Assembly (NCBI GenBank): GCA_014529385.2
Contig: CM043942.1
Coordinates: forward strand, 48,218,244-48,282,243
DNA: 64,000 bases
Reading direction: 5' to 3'
Origin: Adiantum capillus-veneris
Lineage: Eukaryota; Streptophyta; Polypodiopsida; Polypodiales; Pteridaceae
The translations under genes and the position numbers were made by a program. The notes under the pieces were generated by a model. That model saw only the letters and a program-made list of their open reading frames with translations, searched no databases and was not told the origin of the DNA. Shown piece by piece: positions 44,822-54,233 of this stretch (positions within the stretch are counted from its first letter, which is position 1; each line of letters starts with the position of its first letter).

Positions 44822-45053
44822 GTCGAGCATTGTGACACTTGGCGGCGGCGAGACGGTTGAGCGTGGCACGATTGTAGCTCCCTCTTCTTTGCAGCAAGGA
44901 ATCCTCCACGAAGGCGAGTGTAGGGCGGTGAGTGACACACCCTTGCTCTCTTGAGCTTGCTAGATTAGTCCGGTTGTGTGCTTGCAGCCATTTGTGGCTC
45001 GTGCATAGTGTACGGCAAGTCCCTTGCTTTGACACGTTGTCAAAAAGTGTGCG
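43376..45053 (+). mobile_element. 5'-truncated copy of the non-autonomous LTR family
   Basis: This is the reverse-complement relative of the 3' end of the nested element. The non-coding region at 43,380-44,485 matches about 21,050-22,110, followed by a polypurine tract and an LTR at 44,486-45,053. The protease ORF is absent. Divergence is far greater than between the nested element's LTRs, so this copy is old or of another subfamily. Confidence 0.85.
44486..45053 (+). repeat. 3' LTR of the truncated copy
   Basis: It begins TGTTAACCCTTACGG. It shares GCATGGGCGCCCAAGTGTGA, the TATA box at 44,676-44,683 and the end block GGCAAGTCCCTTGCTT with the 566-bp LTRs. A GA microsatellite lies at about 44,787-44,820. 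The exact right end is uncertain by a few bases. Confidence 0.8.
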
Positions 45054-46235
45054 ATCTAGCTGGGAAGGTGCAGAACCTCTGGCTGTGAGAGTTCATGATG
45101 AGAGTCACAAACCCTTTGCAAGAAAGCGTTTGTGGAGAATCACCAACCGTCTTTCTAAGGGTGACATAGAATCTAAGAGCGTTCATGACAGCAAAGTCAC
45201 AAACCTTCTTTCCTATCGTGCTTGGAAATTGCTTGTTTTCGTAGTCGAGAGTATGATGAGAGGATCATCAAATCACATTCAATTTCACTTAAAAAGACCA
45301 TCGAAAAACATTAATGTTTCAGACATGAAACCTTGATGCTCATACAAGCACAATTCTCAATCAAAACGCAAACCTCTTTGGTATCATTTAGCCTCGCCCC
45401 CAATTACATAGTCGTAGCATCAAATAGTTGAAAGGAATGCTCAAGCTTCCACCTTCTTGGAGACCATTTTTTGATTTTGCAGAGATTTAAGAGCTTCTAT
45501 ATTGAAGCCCAAACACCATTTTGATAAGGGAAACCCTAATCCACTCCCTCACAAGCTCAGTTACAAGATTGTGAAGAGGCGGGACTGCAACACACATAGA
45601 TTGGGCAACCATGGAAGCTATTACACAGTAGAGAAAAATTTCTGGTTTTTTCTCTGTAAAAAGCAGCCCTCTCTCTCTTCCCCACAGCATTTTCAGCTGA
45701 TGTGTCAATTTTTAGGCCATTTTTACATTTTGGACCAAAACTAGGCCATTTTCAGCTCATTTTTGACCAAAAAATGCCATTTTTGATGCGAAAAATCCCA
45801 AACAGAGTCAGAAAAATCCCTAAATTTGTGGGATCACTCGTATAAGCATAAAAAGCATAGATAAGCATCATTTTCCATCAATATACCATTTCGATCACTT
45901 TCCATGATATTCTGCAACGGTGCCTGTTAGCTGCTATTTTTGGCAATTTTTACCCGCATCAATCTTTATAGGCGAGATGAGTGTGCCACCATGAAACACT
46001 TGGAATATATACATTGTAAAACCAAATTAAGCATCTTATCTTGTGGAAGAGAATGCAAATGTTCCACATCCAGGGCCATGACATTTCGGATAGGTATGTA
46101 CATGATAATGACCGCAATAGACACTTCAACATATAGCACAATATGTACATGATTGCTTTTATTTGCATACATCGAGAAGTATCAAGAGTGAGGTGAATGT
46201 TTTATTTCACACTATGTACGTGCCACGGCATGACA
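45054..46235 (-). repeat. Putative 3' LTR of the minus-strand Ty3 element
   Basis: The start at 46,235 is set by the adjoining polypurine tract (minus strand TGTCATGCCGTGG). A minus-strand TATAAAG lies at 45,964-45,970. The left end is not defined because no second LTR is in the window. The span to 45,054 is an upper limit. Confidence 0.45.
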
Positions 46236-46248
46236 TCCACCCCCTCTG
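46236..46248 (-). other. Polypurine tract of the minus-strand element
   Basis: The minus strand reads CAGAGGGGGTGGA, identical to 10,496-10,508, with upstream TGTGCAGGTT also shared. Confidence 0.8.
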
Positions 46249-46294
46249 AACCTGCACATCCTCCGGTATGTGCCACAACAACATTTGTAGAGCA

Positions 46295-47483
46295 TTAAAA
46301 CTCACGGTCAGACGCCATATTCTCACTTTCATCCTCAGTTTGCATATAGTTGGATTCATCATCCTCTTCACTTGGTTGTGCATCAAATGGATCATAATCC
46401 CCTCGTCTTTTGAATAATTTAATTCTTTTTCCTGCAATGGGAATTTTCAGTTCAGTCCCATCCAGTTCACGCAAGGTGTAAGTTGCATTTCCATGCACAT
46501 GTTTGACAACATAAGGAAACCATCTCTTTGCAAGCTTCCTGATTGTAGAGTGCTGGTTTTCAAGGCTACTATCATACACCAACACCCAATCACCTTCTTC
46601 AATGTCTTTTGGTATGAGCCTATGCATCTTGTCAAATTTGTCTTTGTTTTTCAACCTTGCATTCTTTAGTCGAGCTTTTGCAAGCTCAATGTCTTTAGAC
46701 CTTCTTTCCAATTGCCGTATGCGCAATGCAAGAAGGTCTTCTCTACTCATTCCATCTTCCCATGGCAATACATTCCATGTAAGAACTACATCTTCAATTG
46801 GATTCACAGGTTTTTGACCATACATCAATTCAACACGCATGTGTTGTACGGCCAGCCCACAATGCAAATGGCAGTAACCTTGGCCACTCTCCAAGATTAC
46901 CTTCACAAGCCTTAGCTAAAGCTTTGATTATTGGAGGATGTCCTCCTTCACTTTTGCCATTCCCCTCTGGGTTATAAGCACAAGTTAAAGCTAGTTTGAT
47001 GCCCATTCTAGAGAAGAATTCCCTTAATTCATCAGCATCCAATTCTCCTCTATCTGCAGTTATCTTTCCCACACACCCATAGCGACAGATCACATCTTCA
47101 AGAAGAAATTTACATACAGATTGTGTACTCTTTGTCCTCAATGCTCGCCCTTCAACTTGATTAGACAAATCTTCTCTTGCAAGCACCAAATACCTCATTT
47201 GCCAAAGTCCCAAAGGCATTGTAACCAAATCCACAACCCATTTGTAATGCATGGCTAATGGATAAGTAGGATGTAGTCCATCACGATGCCGTACATTTGA
47301 ATACATTTGGCATGTCACACAAGACTCCACAAACTCAACCACATCCTTATACATCCCTTTCCACCAATACCTTTCTTTTACCTTGGCAAATGTTGCCCAT
47401 ACACCTCGATGTCCTGCCCATAAACTTTCATGGAACTCCTTGATGATTTGTTGCTGAGTAACCTTATCGTATACTACGCGCAA
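46295..47483 (-). pseudogene. Ty3 integrase of the minus-strand element
   Basis: The N-terminal zinc region reads FHESLWAGHRGVWATF and CVTCQMYSN. The core shows WVVDLVTMPLGLWQMRYLVL, GKITADRGELDADELREFF and CAYNPEGNGKSEGGH with D-D-E residues. The tail includes GQKPVNPIEDVVLTWNVLPW and HVHGNATYTLRELDGTELKI, and ends acidic (SEEDDESNYMQTEDESEN). There is no chromodomain. It is a fossil in two overlapping open stretches. Confidence 0.88.
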
Positions 47484-47653
47484 TGGTGTTCCATCTCTTC
47501 GTTTAGGATGCTCTTATAAGTAGCCATCCCTAAAGAAGTATCCGTATGCTTTTCTTCTTATCTCTTAAATTCTTTCTCAGTCCAATCATCCTGCTTTTGC
47601 AGAGTACTTAAGTAGAGACCTATCAAGAGCCATTCATCCTCATATAGTTCCTC

Positions 47654-48207
47654 TCAAAAGGACTCAAGTGAAGACACAAAACATGCATGACTACTCTTTG
47701 CATGATCAATAGTGTAAAACTTTGTGCCAACATCATCTCCCTCAATAATCATGTCATGTTCATCTTCATACCTTGCCCTAGATAGCATATCTGCCATTGG
47801 ATTGTCTTTCCCTGCAATATGCTTGAACTCAGGATTCAAGGACTTTATGTAGGCTATCCATCACAGCATTGCAATATCAGGAGTCAAACAATTTGTGATC
47901 ATTCCAAGAAGAGGCAAACAATCAGTTTCCACAACCACTGATGCCCCTATCAAGTACTCCTTGTCACACCTCAATGCTGTAACCACCCCCCATAGTTCCC
48001 TTTTACTTGTGCATAATCGCGTTGGCAAGAACTCAGAATCTTGGCTCCAAATCTCACCACATACCTTTTTCCTTCATCATCATCTTGCCCTACTGCCCAT
48101 CCTATCCCTGTAGGACTCATGTCCACTGTCACAATGACAGGTCTCTCACATGCATAGTCTACCTTTCTCAAGGTTGGCGATGAAAGAAGTAGCTTCTTTC
48201 CCATCAA
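47654..48207 (-). pseudogene. Ty3 RNase H of the minus-strand element
   Basis: The blocks RPVIVTVDMSPTGIGWAVGQ and YVVRFGAKILSSCQRDYAQV are followed further along by FKHIAGKDNPMADMLSRA, the usual end of a Ty3 RNase H. It lies between reverse transcriptase and integrase. Confidence 0.82.
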
Positions 48208-49009
48208 AACTTTTGATTCTTTCTCAACAACCTATAAAGGGGATCTGCTACGTGTGCATAATGTGGTATCCAAATAAGATAGAAGACGCAAGCACCAAGA
48301 AATCTTTGAACTTCAGTTATAGTTGTACATGTTTCTTTCATGTTTTTGATTGCATCCTTTTTTGGACAAGGTCTTCTACCATAAGGACCACACATATGCC
48401 CCACAATCAACACTTCATTAACACCAAATACAAATTTTTGCCCTGATAGGGTAATATTAAATTCTTCAAGCTTTGACAAAAATCTTCTCACAATCTTCGA
48501 TATGGTCTGCAACAAACTTACGACACCCCTTGAATCCATAGCTTCATCTTTATCTTTGTCTTCACATCCTTTGATGGGCACATCATCAAGAAATGGCATT
48601 GTGATTTGAGGTATGAAGTCACGTAGAACCATATTCATCCCATTCATCATGTGTGCAACTGAATTTGTTGCTCCTTGAGGTAAGGTACACATTTTTACCA
48701 ATCCCAAAGGTGTTTTCATAGTTGTCAGATCTCTACTCCTGCAAACGCCTCTGTAAATTCATCCACTATAGGTCCTGTACCCACATTCCTGATGGTAACC
48801 TTGTTTACAGGTTGCATATCTTGTATGAACCGCAAAGCTCCATTCTTCTTAGGCACAATAAACCACCTTGAATATGGCGCACAAGAAGGCTCCAAGATAC
48901 CCATGCTAATCTTTTCATTGAGTAGTTCCATTAACTTTGGCAAATGTTCTTTTGGAACAGGAATTGGGTGTAGATTCCAAGGTACGTGAGGGATAGTGAA
49001 GATCACCAT
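48208..49009 (-). pseudogene. Ty3 reverse transcriptase of the minus-strand element
   Basis: Two adjoining open stretches give RWFIVPKKNGALRFIQDMQP, VNKVTIRNVGTGPIVDEF, KMCTLPQGATNSVAHMM, the catalytic MPFLDDVPIKG and EVQRFLGACVFYLIWIPHYA. Domain order is normal. This RT type, with FIQD and PQGATNS, is distinct from the other two RTs in the window. Confidence 0.9.
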
Positions 49010-49051
49010 AGCTGCAACAACATTAGGATCAACACACCCTATCTCATGTGG

Positions 49052-49588
49052 CTAGAAAGCAAAATCCTTACCATGTCTTGAAAGCATTTCTTTAAAACTC
49101 TTCTTCTCTTCTTCTATTAAAAACTCTTCACAACCAACTTTTATCTCTTTTAGGGATTCCATTGTGAACTTGTGTCCAGTTCTTTTTGGATCCCTAAGAC
49201 TCGGCTGCAAAGAAGCTTGCTCTAGCTTTTTCCTGCAATCTAATGGTAAAGGTAAGGCCACTGGTCTCACTTTCTTTGCCACCGTTTTGTACTTGGTCTC
49301 CACACGTACTTCTGGTCCTTCATTAACATTGAAATCTTTCTGATCTTCAAAAGCTTCAATCACATCATAAATTTCCATAGAGCATACTTCCACAATGTGG
49401 GTTTCATCTTGCATGCTAGAATCCATTATAGCTTCAAGCTCAAGCATAGTATCTACATGAGAAACTTGTTCAAAGAAACCTGAAATATATTCAGTATCCT
49501 CTATGAAACCATTTTCTTTCATGTATTTCTGTACACTATATACATATTGTTGCACACTTCTTTTCATATCATCAAGCTCATAAAACAT
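49052..49588 (-). CDS. Linker region between protease and reverse transcriptase
   Basis: The 178-codon frame is acidic, with no enzyme motif (for example EVCSMEIYDVIEAFEDQKDF), ending in a stretch EEKKSFKEMLSRHGKDFAF that normally precedes RT in this type of pol. It is a fossil frame of the same element. Confidence 0.6.
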   Translation of the reverse strand: MFYELDDMKRSVQQYVYSVQKYMKENGFIEDTEYISGFFEQVSHVDTMLELEAIMDSSMQDETHIVEVCSMEIYDVIEAFEDQKDFNVNEGPEVRVETKYKTVAKKVRPVALPLPLDCRKKLEQASLQPSLRDPKRTGHKFTMESLKEIKVGCEEFLIEEEKKSFKEMLSRHGKDFAF

Positions 49589-50278
49589 ACTGACCCATGC
49601 TCTATTAATCCCTGGAAACCTGTAGAAAAAGCTTCTTCTTGCTTTGGGTCAGGCAAGAATCTTTTTATTCTTGTACCATTGCAATCTCGCTTCACAATGG
49701 TACATGGACAAAACCCCTTGTCTCCCTGTACTCTTTGAACTCTTTGTTCGCTTTTGGAGAGGATACTCACGAAGACTATTGCAGTTCCTCTCATGATTCA
49801 CACACCCAATCAAAAAAGTGCACATCTCGCTTCCCATCTCTTCTCTTTACCCTAGCATAAGCAGAACCATCATCCAAGACCTTTGTTTCCATGCGAATGG
49901 CTGTGATGTATGGCTACCCAAGGATAAGAGGATAGGTAGACATCTCCTGCACAAATAAATTTTGCTCATCCTTCACATTACCAATCGTCACTTTCACATT
50001 TGGACAAGCCCCATACAACTCTTATGATGAGTTATTTGCAGCTCTAATCATCCACCCATGGTATGTGTCTATCTGCCACTTACCCTTCATGGAAAGACTC
50101 TTGGACATAAGATTGATCTCAGCGCCATGATCTATCAATGCAACATATCGCTCCTCAAGATCACCCACCTTGACTAAGGTTTCTGTTGTAGCTCTTGCCC
50201 AAAGACTTTTGGAGTAGTGGGTTTATAGGAGGCTTCATCATCATAATCATCATCTGCAAATCGAGCATGTGCATCTCT
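49589..50278 (-). pseudogene. Protease region of the minus-strand element
   Basis: Around 50,150-50,020 the minus strand translates to a retropepsin-like active-site region (block AEINLMSKSLSMKGKWQID). A later piece covers MSTYPLILG near 49,920. The rest is a decayed link toward RT. Confidence 0.65.
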
Positions 50279-50904
50279 TCAAGAAGACTGGTAGCATCCT
50301 ACCATATTTTCATCACAATCACTCTCTTGGACATGTATTCCATGTGCATTAAGTGACTCCCCTTCACCCTCAGACTGTGGAGGAATAGACTCAGTGAGAG
50401 TTTTCCTCTTTCTTTTTATGATATCTATAATTTCTTCATGAAACTCGCATTTAGCAATGCCAAGAACCTCACCCAAGGTAAACTCAACTTTGCTATTCAA
50501 AATCCTTTCCTCCAATACCTGCTTTAAGTTTGTGGCAGCATCAATTTCATATTGTAGTTTGTATGCAGGGCCTTTTGCTTTAGCTTTTCCTTTCTCTTTC
50601 TTCTTTCCTGTAGATGCCTCCTCCATAGGAATCTCAAGAGGAGGAGGCACATGTGGTGGAGCCTCATAAGAAGGTCCTGGATCCTTTCTTCCACCAGCTC
50701 TTGTAACCCTCTTTGAAGTAGAAGGACCTGCATCTCCATTCTCACGTCTGTGCTTCTCTTCCACAATTGCTTCATTGTTATAGCATTTTGCAAGATAGGC
50801 ATGCACTGATAAAGAGTCCACATGGTCATCCCAAACCTGTTTTATGGCGTATGCAATCACCGCTTCATGTAATACCTGTTTAGTTACCTTCCCTTTTTTG
50901 GCTG
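50279..50904 (-). pseudogene. Gag C-terminal part, cut by the CACTA element
   Basis: From the CACTA edge the frame reads KGKVTKQVLHEAVIAYAIKQ, then a Pro/Lys-rich linker and YEIDAATNLKQVLEERILNS, EFTLGEVLGIAKCEFHEEI and IDIIKRKRK. This pre-protease region is usual in this Ty3 lineage. The upstream part of gag should lie beyond the other end of the CACTA element, not found in this window. Confidence 0.7.
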
Positions 50905-51060
50905 CACTACAACAAAAAAGGGGCCTTCGATGTAGGTTTCGACGCTCTCCATCGAAAAAACCATCGAAATACGCATCCCTACAAAAACGTCGCAATATGC
51001 GTCGAAAGGTATTGTTATCGACGCATATTTCGACGTGCCTAACGACGCAGATTGCAACGA
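50905..51060 (+). repeat. CACTA terminal and subterminal repeats
   Basis: After the terminus, motifs of the type TCGACGC / GCGTCGA recur in both orientations (about eight within 130 bp, for example GCGTCGAAAGG and TCGACGCATATTTCGACG). Such dense inverted subterminal repeats are the binding sites for the TNPA-type protein in this superfamily. Confidence 0.85.
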
Positions 51061-52085
51061 CCATAACAGAAAAAAAAAATATTGGGCAGAGGACAGGCAT
51101 CCGAGCCTGTGCCTAGTGAAAAGATGGACACAGCCAGCCAGACTGCCTGTCCTCTGCCCAAGAAAGCGAGCAGCACCAAAATCAATCGTGCTCCCGCAGA
51201 AATTTTGGCAGAGCTCCCTCGTTTTAACATAAACTAAAAAAGAAAACCATATGTATATGCCTCCTACATGCTATCAATGTAGGATCTCACATGAGATTTA
51301 AGGAAAATGAAAGAAATGAAATGAGCTTTGTGCAAAACCATAACCAACTTAAAACCATAATCATAACGAACTTTGTGCAAAACCATAACCGGCCATAACC
51401 ATATTGATCAAAACCATAATGATAACCATAACCATAACCATAACCATAACCATAACCATAAACAAAACAATAACCATAACCATGTTTATACAAGAACAAT
51501 AACCATAACCATGTCTATACAATGACAATAACCATAACCATAACCATAACCATAACCATAACCATAACCATAAGGAAAACAATAACCATAACCATGTCTA
51601 TACAAAAAAAAGAGATAGAAGCGTGTCTGTGTTTCACAAAACATATATATGAAATCCACTGATGACTACGTGTCACAACCTGCACATAGGACAAGTCATA
51701 AAATTAGTATTGATATACTTCACATATACTTATTTAATTAAATCAACTCACACATATTAACGTCTCACCTCAATCGATCAGCGAGACTCTAAGGCCTCCC
51801 AGTCTACAGTCTCTCCTAAAGCATCAAGATCATTCAATACTTCATAGATACCTCTGCGATATCCATCTGTCTCCTCTTGGCGTATCGAGGCTCGATGCAT
51901 TGCAAGATTCTGCGTTTACACAAAAATCAAAGTAATAAGAATACATGATTCATCACGTTTAAAAAAACTCCATAGCTAGGATTGGATTGGAAACTCACAA
52001 ACTCATAGTGAAAGGTGTCGAAGCCTCCGCTGCTAAGATGAGATATCCCCCTGATCATCTGTCGTATCTGCACGGCCTGACGTTG
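51061..52085. other. CACTA internal region without a gene
   Basis: Apart from the hexamer repeat at 51,338-51,590, only short AT-rich sequence is seen between the subterminal zone and the TNPA-like ORF. It is probably the 3' untranslated region and introns. Confidence 0.5.
51338..51590 (+). repeat. (ATAACC)n hexamer array with longer units
   Basis: ATAACC repeats form two main blocks (about 51,425-51,470 and 51,527-51,572), joined by copies of a longer unit ending CCATAACCATGTCTATACAA. It is not the plant telomere repeat. Confidence 0.9.
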
Positions 52086-52604
52086 CTATCTGAACCGTGT
52101 ATTCGCTCTCCGCTCATCCTCCCTTATCTGCTGCCACGTCTCGTGTGGGATGCCTGAAGGCTTCGGTGAGTCCCTGAAAGCCTGCCAAGTTGTATCTCGT
52201 CGATGTTTCATGGTGTCCCGTGCAACACCCTTGATCCACTTCCTCGGAAGATCCTTTGAACCCGGAGCAGGCTGATACTCTCTCATGGTGGTCTCCACTA
52301 TATAATTGATTTTGTCGCGATCCTGCTCAGGCCAAGGCGTCAGAATGCTGGTAAAAAACTGTAGCTCCGCGAGCTGGCGAATCCGCTGTCTTATCTCAGT
52401 CCCGACTCTATCCATGTCAAAATAACCATCTGCTCGTACAATATAGATCTTGGAGGCACTAGGATCGTGTGCCCCCCAAGGTGTCCGAGGTGTGCTAAGA
52501 GATGTGTCGAGAGGTGTGCCTGGGTAGGACGGGGGTCGTGAGCGAGGAGGGGTCGAAGCATCTGTGGACCCTCCTCCACAGCAACCACCACCTCCACCTG
52601 ACGA
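52086..52604 (-). CDS. TNPA / Transposase_24-like ORF of the CACTA element
   Basis: The frame is open from 52,604 to the stop at 52,086 on the minus strand, after an in-frame stop at 52,605-52,607. The N-terminal half is Pro/Ser/Thr-rich. It then reads DRVGTEIRQRIRQLAELQFF, DRDKINYIVETTMREYQPA, RKWIKGVARDTMKHRRDTT and WQAFRDSPKPSGIPHETWQQ. The last block matches the style of the plant Ptta/En/Spm second transposase gene, whose product binds the subterminal repeats. The start is uncertain. Upstream exons may include 53,768-54,082. I am fairly sure of the family and unsure of the full gene. Confidence 0.6.
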   Translation of the reverse strand, partial: SSGGGGGCCGGGSTDASTPPRSRPPSYPGTPLDTSLSTPRTPWGAHDPSASKIYIVRADGYFDMDRVGTEIRQRIRQLAELQFFTSILTPWPEQDRDKINYIVETTMREYQPAPGSKDLPRKWIKGVARDTMKHRRDTTWQAFRDSPKPSGIPHETWQQIREDERRANTRFR

Positions 52605-53767
52605 TCACCGAGATCGACGAGTGCGCCTGTGCTGTGGAGATGAGGACGTACCCGCCTCTGCCGCACCCCTAGGTGTCGAAGCGGCCGTGATGGGAGACCT
52701 CACAGGCGTCGTACTCGTAGGCGTCCCCCCCCCCCCCCCCATAGGTGTCCCCCCCATAGGCATTGTGAGCGGGATGGAAACACACACAACGCCTCTATAA
52801 TGACCCGACACACACTCTTGGGATGATACATACACACATTATGGGGCACCACTCGGCTTACACAACCAGCCTGGCCGAGACAGGAAACACACAGACGGAG
52901 TGAGAAGAGAGAGATTTCCCACTTGCCCACTCAACACTCACACATACACACTCACACACACACTCTCAATTCAGCTCAAAGGAGGCAAATTGATGTTGTT
53001 TAGACTCAATGAAGCTCAGCCCAACACCAATGGGGCAAATAGTTTACACAGTATTGAGGAAATACACCAGATACGAGCACAAAGTTAAGCAGAGGCTTCA
53101 CTCACCGGAGAAGATTACACAGAAAAATAGCAGAAAACCTATGAGAAATTTGGCAAAATGGACAGTGCCATTGCATCCGGAACGCCCAAAAACCCCACCG
53201 TACAATGTCACAATGCTCAAATCCGACCTCGAATGAGCAGTTTAGGGCCAAAAAATACTCCAAAAATAGTAAAAACACACTTGCGGCGTTTCCGCCTCTC
53301 TTCTCCACGTTTTTTTCTGGTCTTATCTCATTTTTTTTCAGTTCCCACACTTAGCTTTATTAGTTGGGCACCCGTGGCCTTTTAGATGACCTCAAACGGA
53401 CCCCGAACAGGCCAAAAACTGACCTCACAGTGCATAGTTGTCACCTTTTTGCATCATCCGCACACTTGGCACTCAGTTTTTCCAAATAATGCATCCCGCA
53501 ACCATGTGAAGTGGCCCCAAAAAGTGGTCCTCATGATGACCTTTCTGCATAAGTATCACAAGAAAACACCCACGCCGTGTCCATACTTCTCCGCGTGCAA
53601 GTATTGACCCCGTTCGACCTCCTGACGCCACTCGATGCCATCTGACGCACCTGCTTACCTCATGTCGTCGGCCCACAGATAGCTTCCTCAAGAAGTTTTA
53701 CGCGCTACCAACTCCTCCTTATTGTAGAAAAAACACGGTGGTACTGGTAATAGTGAAAATCGATGCA
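52605..53767. other. CACTA internal sequence, possible introns
   Basis: A GC-rich part to about 52,960 is followed by ordinary non-coding DNA. A run of 16 C (52,725-52,740) sits in a minus-strand frame that would encode Gly-rich sequence. No domain is seen. Confidence 0.4.
52725..52740 (+). repeat. 16-bp C homopolymer
   Basis: An uninterrupted C16 is followed a few bases later by C7. G runs on the minus strand make this a slippage-prone and quadruplex-prone spot. Confidence 0.9.
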
Positions 53768-54082
53768 CTATGTACACCCTGTCCTACCTGTACACATGTG
53801 GGTCCCACGTAACCACCTGGCTCTGAAAAATGGGAAATTCTTTATTTGATGCACCATGCATGTATATGTACATATGCGCAATCCCTTGCTCCAAAAAACT
53901 CCTGACAACGTCGGACCCTCGGGTGTGAAGCCCGGAGGTGTAGTTCCCTTGCCTCTGGCTACCCAGTACTGAGACGCCTCTACCATCTGACTGGGCGTCA
54001 TCTGTGTGACGAAGCCCATAAATGCATCTACACTCATAAAAGCGGGATCTGAAAACTGGTCTGCCATACTAAAGTCCTGCAC
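53768..54082 (-). CDS. Possible first exon of the CACTA TNPA-like gene
   Basis: An ATG-started frame on the minus strand reads MADQFSDPAFMSVDAFMGF and TQMTPSQMVEASQYWVARGK, then becomes less protein-like after TTPPGFTPEGPTLSG. It lies between the TNP2 stop and the TNPA-like ORF on the same strand, the usual place for this gene's start. No domain is recognised. Confidence 0.4.
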   Translation of the reverse strand: MQDFSMADQFSDPAFMSVDAFMGFVTQMTPSQMVEASQYWVARGKGTTPPGFTPEGPTLSGVFWSKGLRICTYTCMVHQIKNFPFFRARWLRGTHMCTGRTGCT

Positions 54083-54233
54083 AAAGAAAGTAAAAGAAAG
54101 CGTCAGAACACCTTTGTTTAAATTAACTTTAAGATTAATTTTAAATCAACGTCTTCACACAAACACTTATAGGCCTAGGCCTCGACGAGTGAGGCATCAT
54201 CGATAAGATCTTGCACCATATCATCGTCTATCT

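Larger units (their letters stand above)
45054..50904 (-). mobile_element. Third Ty3 lineage, 3' part, cut in gag by a CACTA element
   Basis: On the minus strand the order is gag end, protease, linker, reverse transcriptase, RNase H, integrase, polypurine tract and LTR. The 5' LTR and most of gag are missing because the CACTA element begins at 50,905. It is broken, with about six or more interruptions. The RT wording (FIQDMQPVNKVTIRNVG) sets it apart from both the chromovirus at 1-8444 and the Tat element. Confidence 0.88.

Noticed and set aside
51338-51590. Telomere-like or CRISPR-like array
   Set aside because: The unit ATAACC differs from the plant telomere TTTAGGG/CCCTAAA, has no spacers of constant length, and sits inside a transposon.
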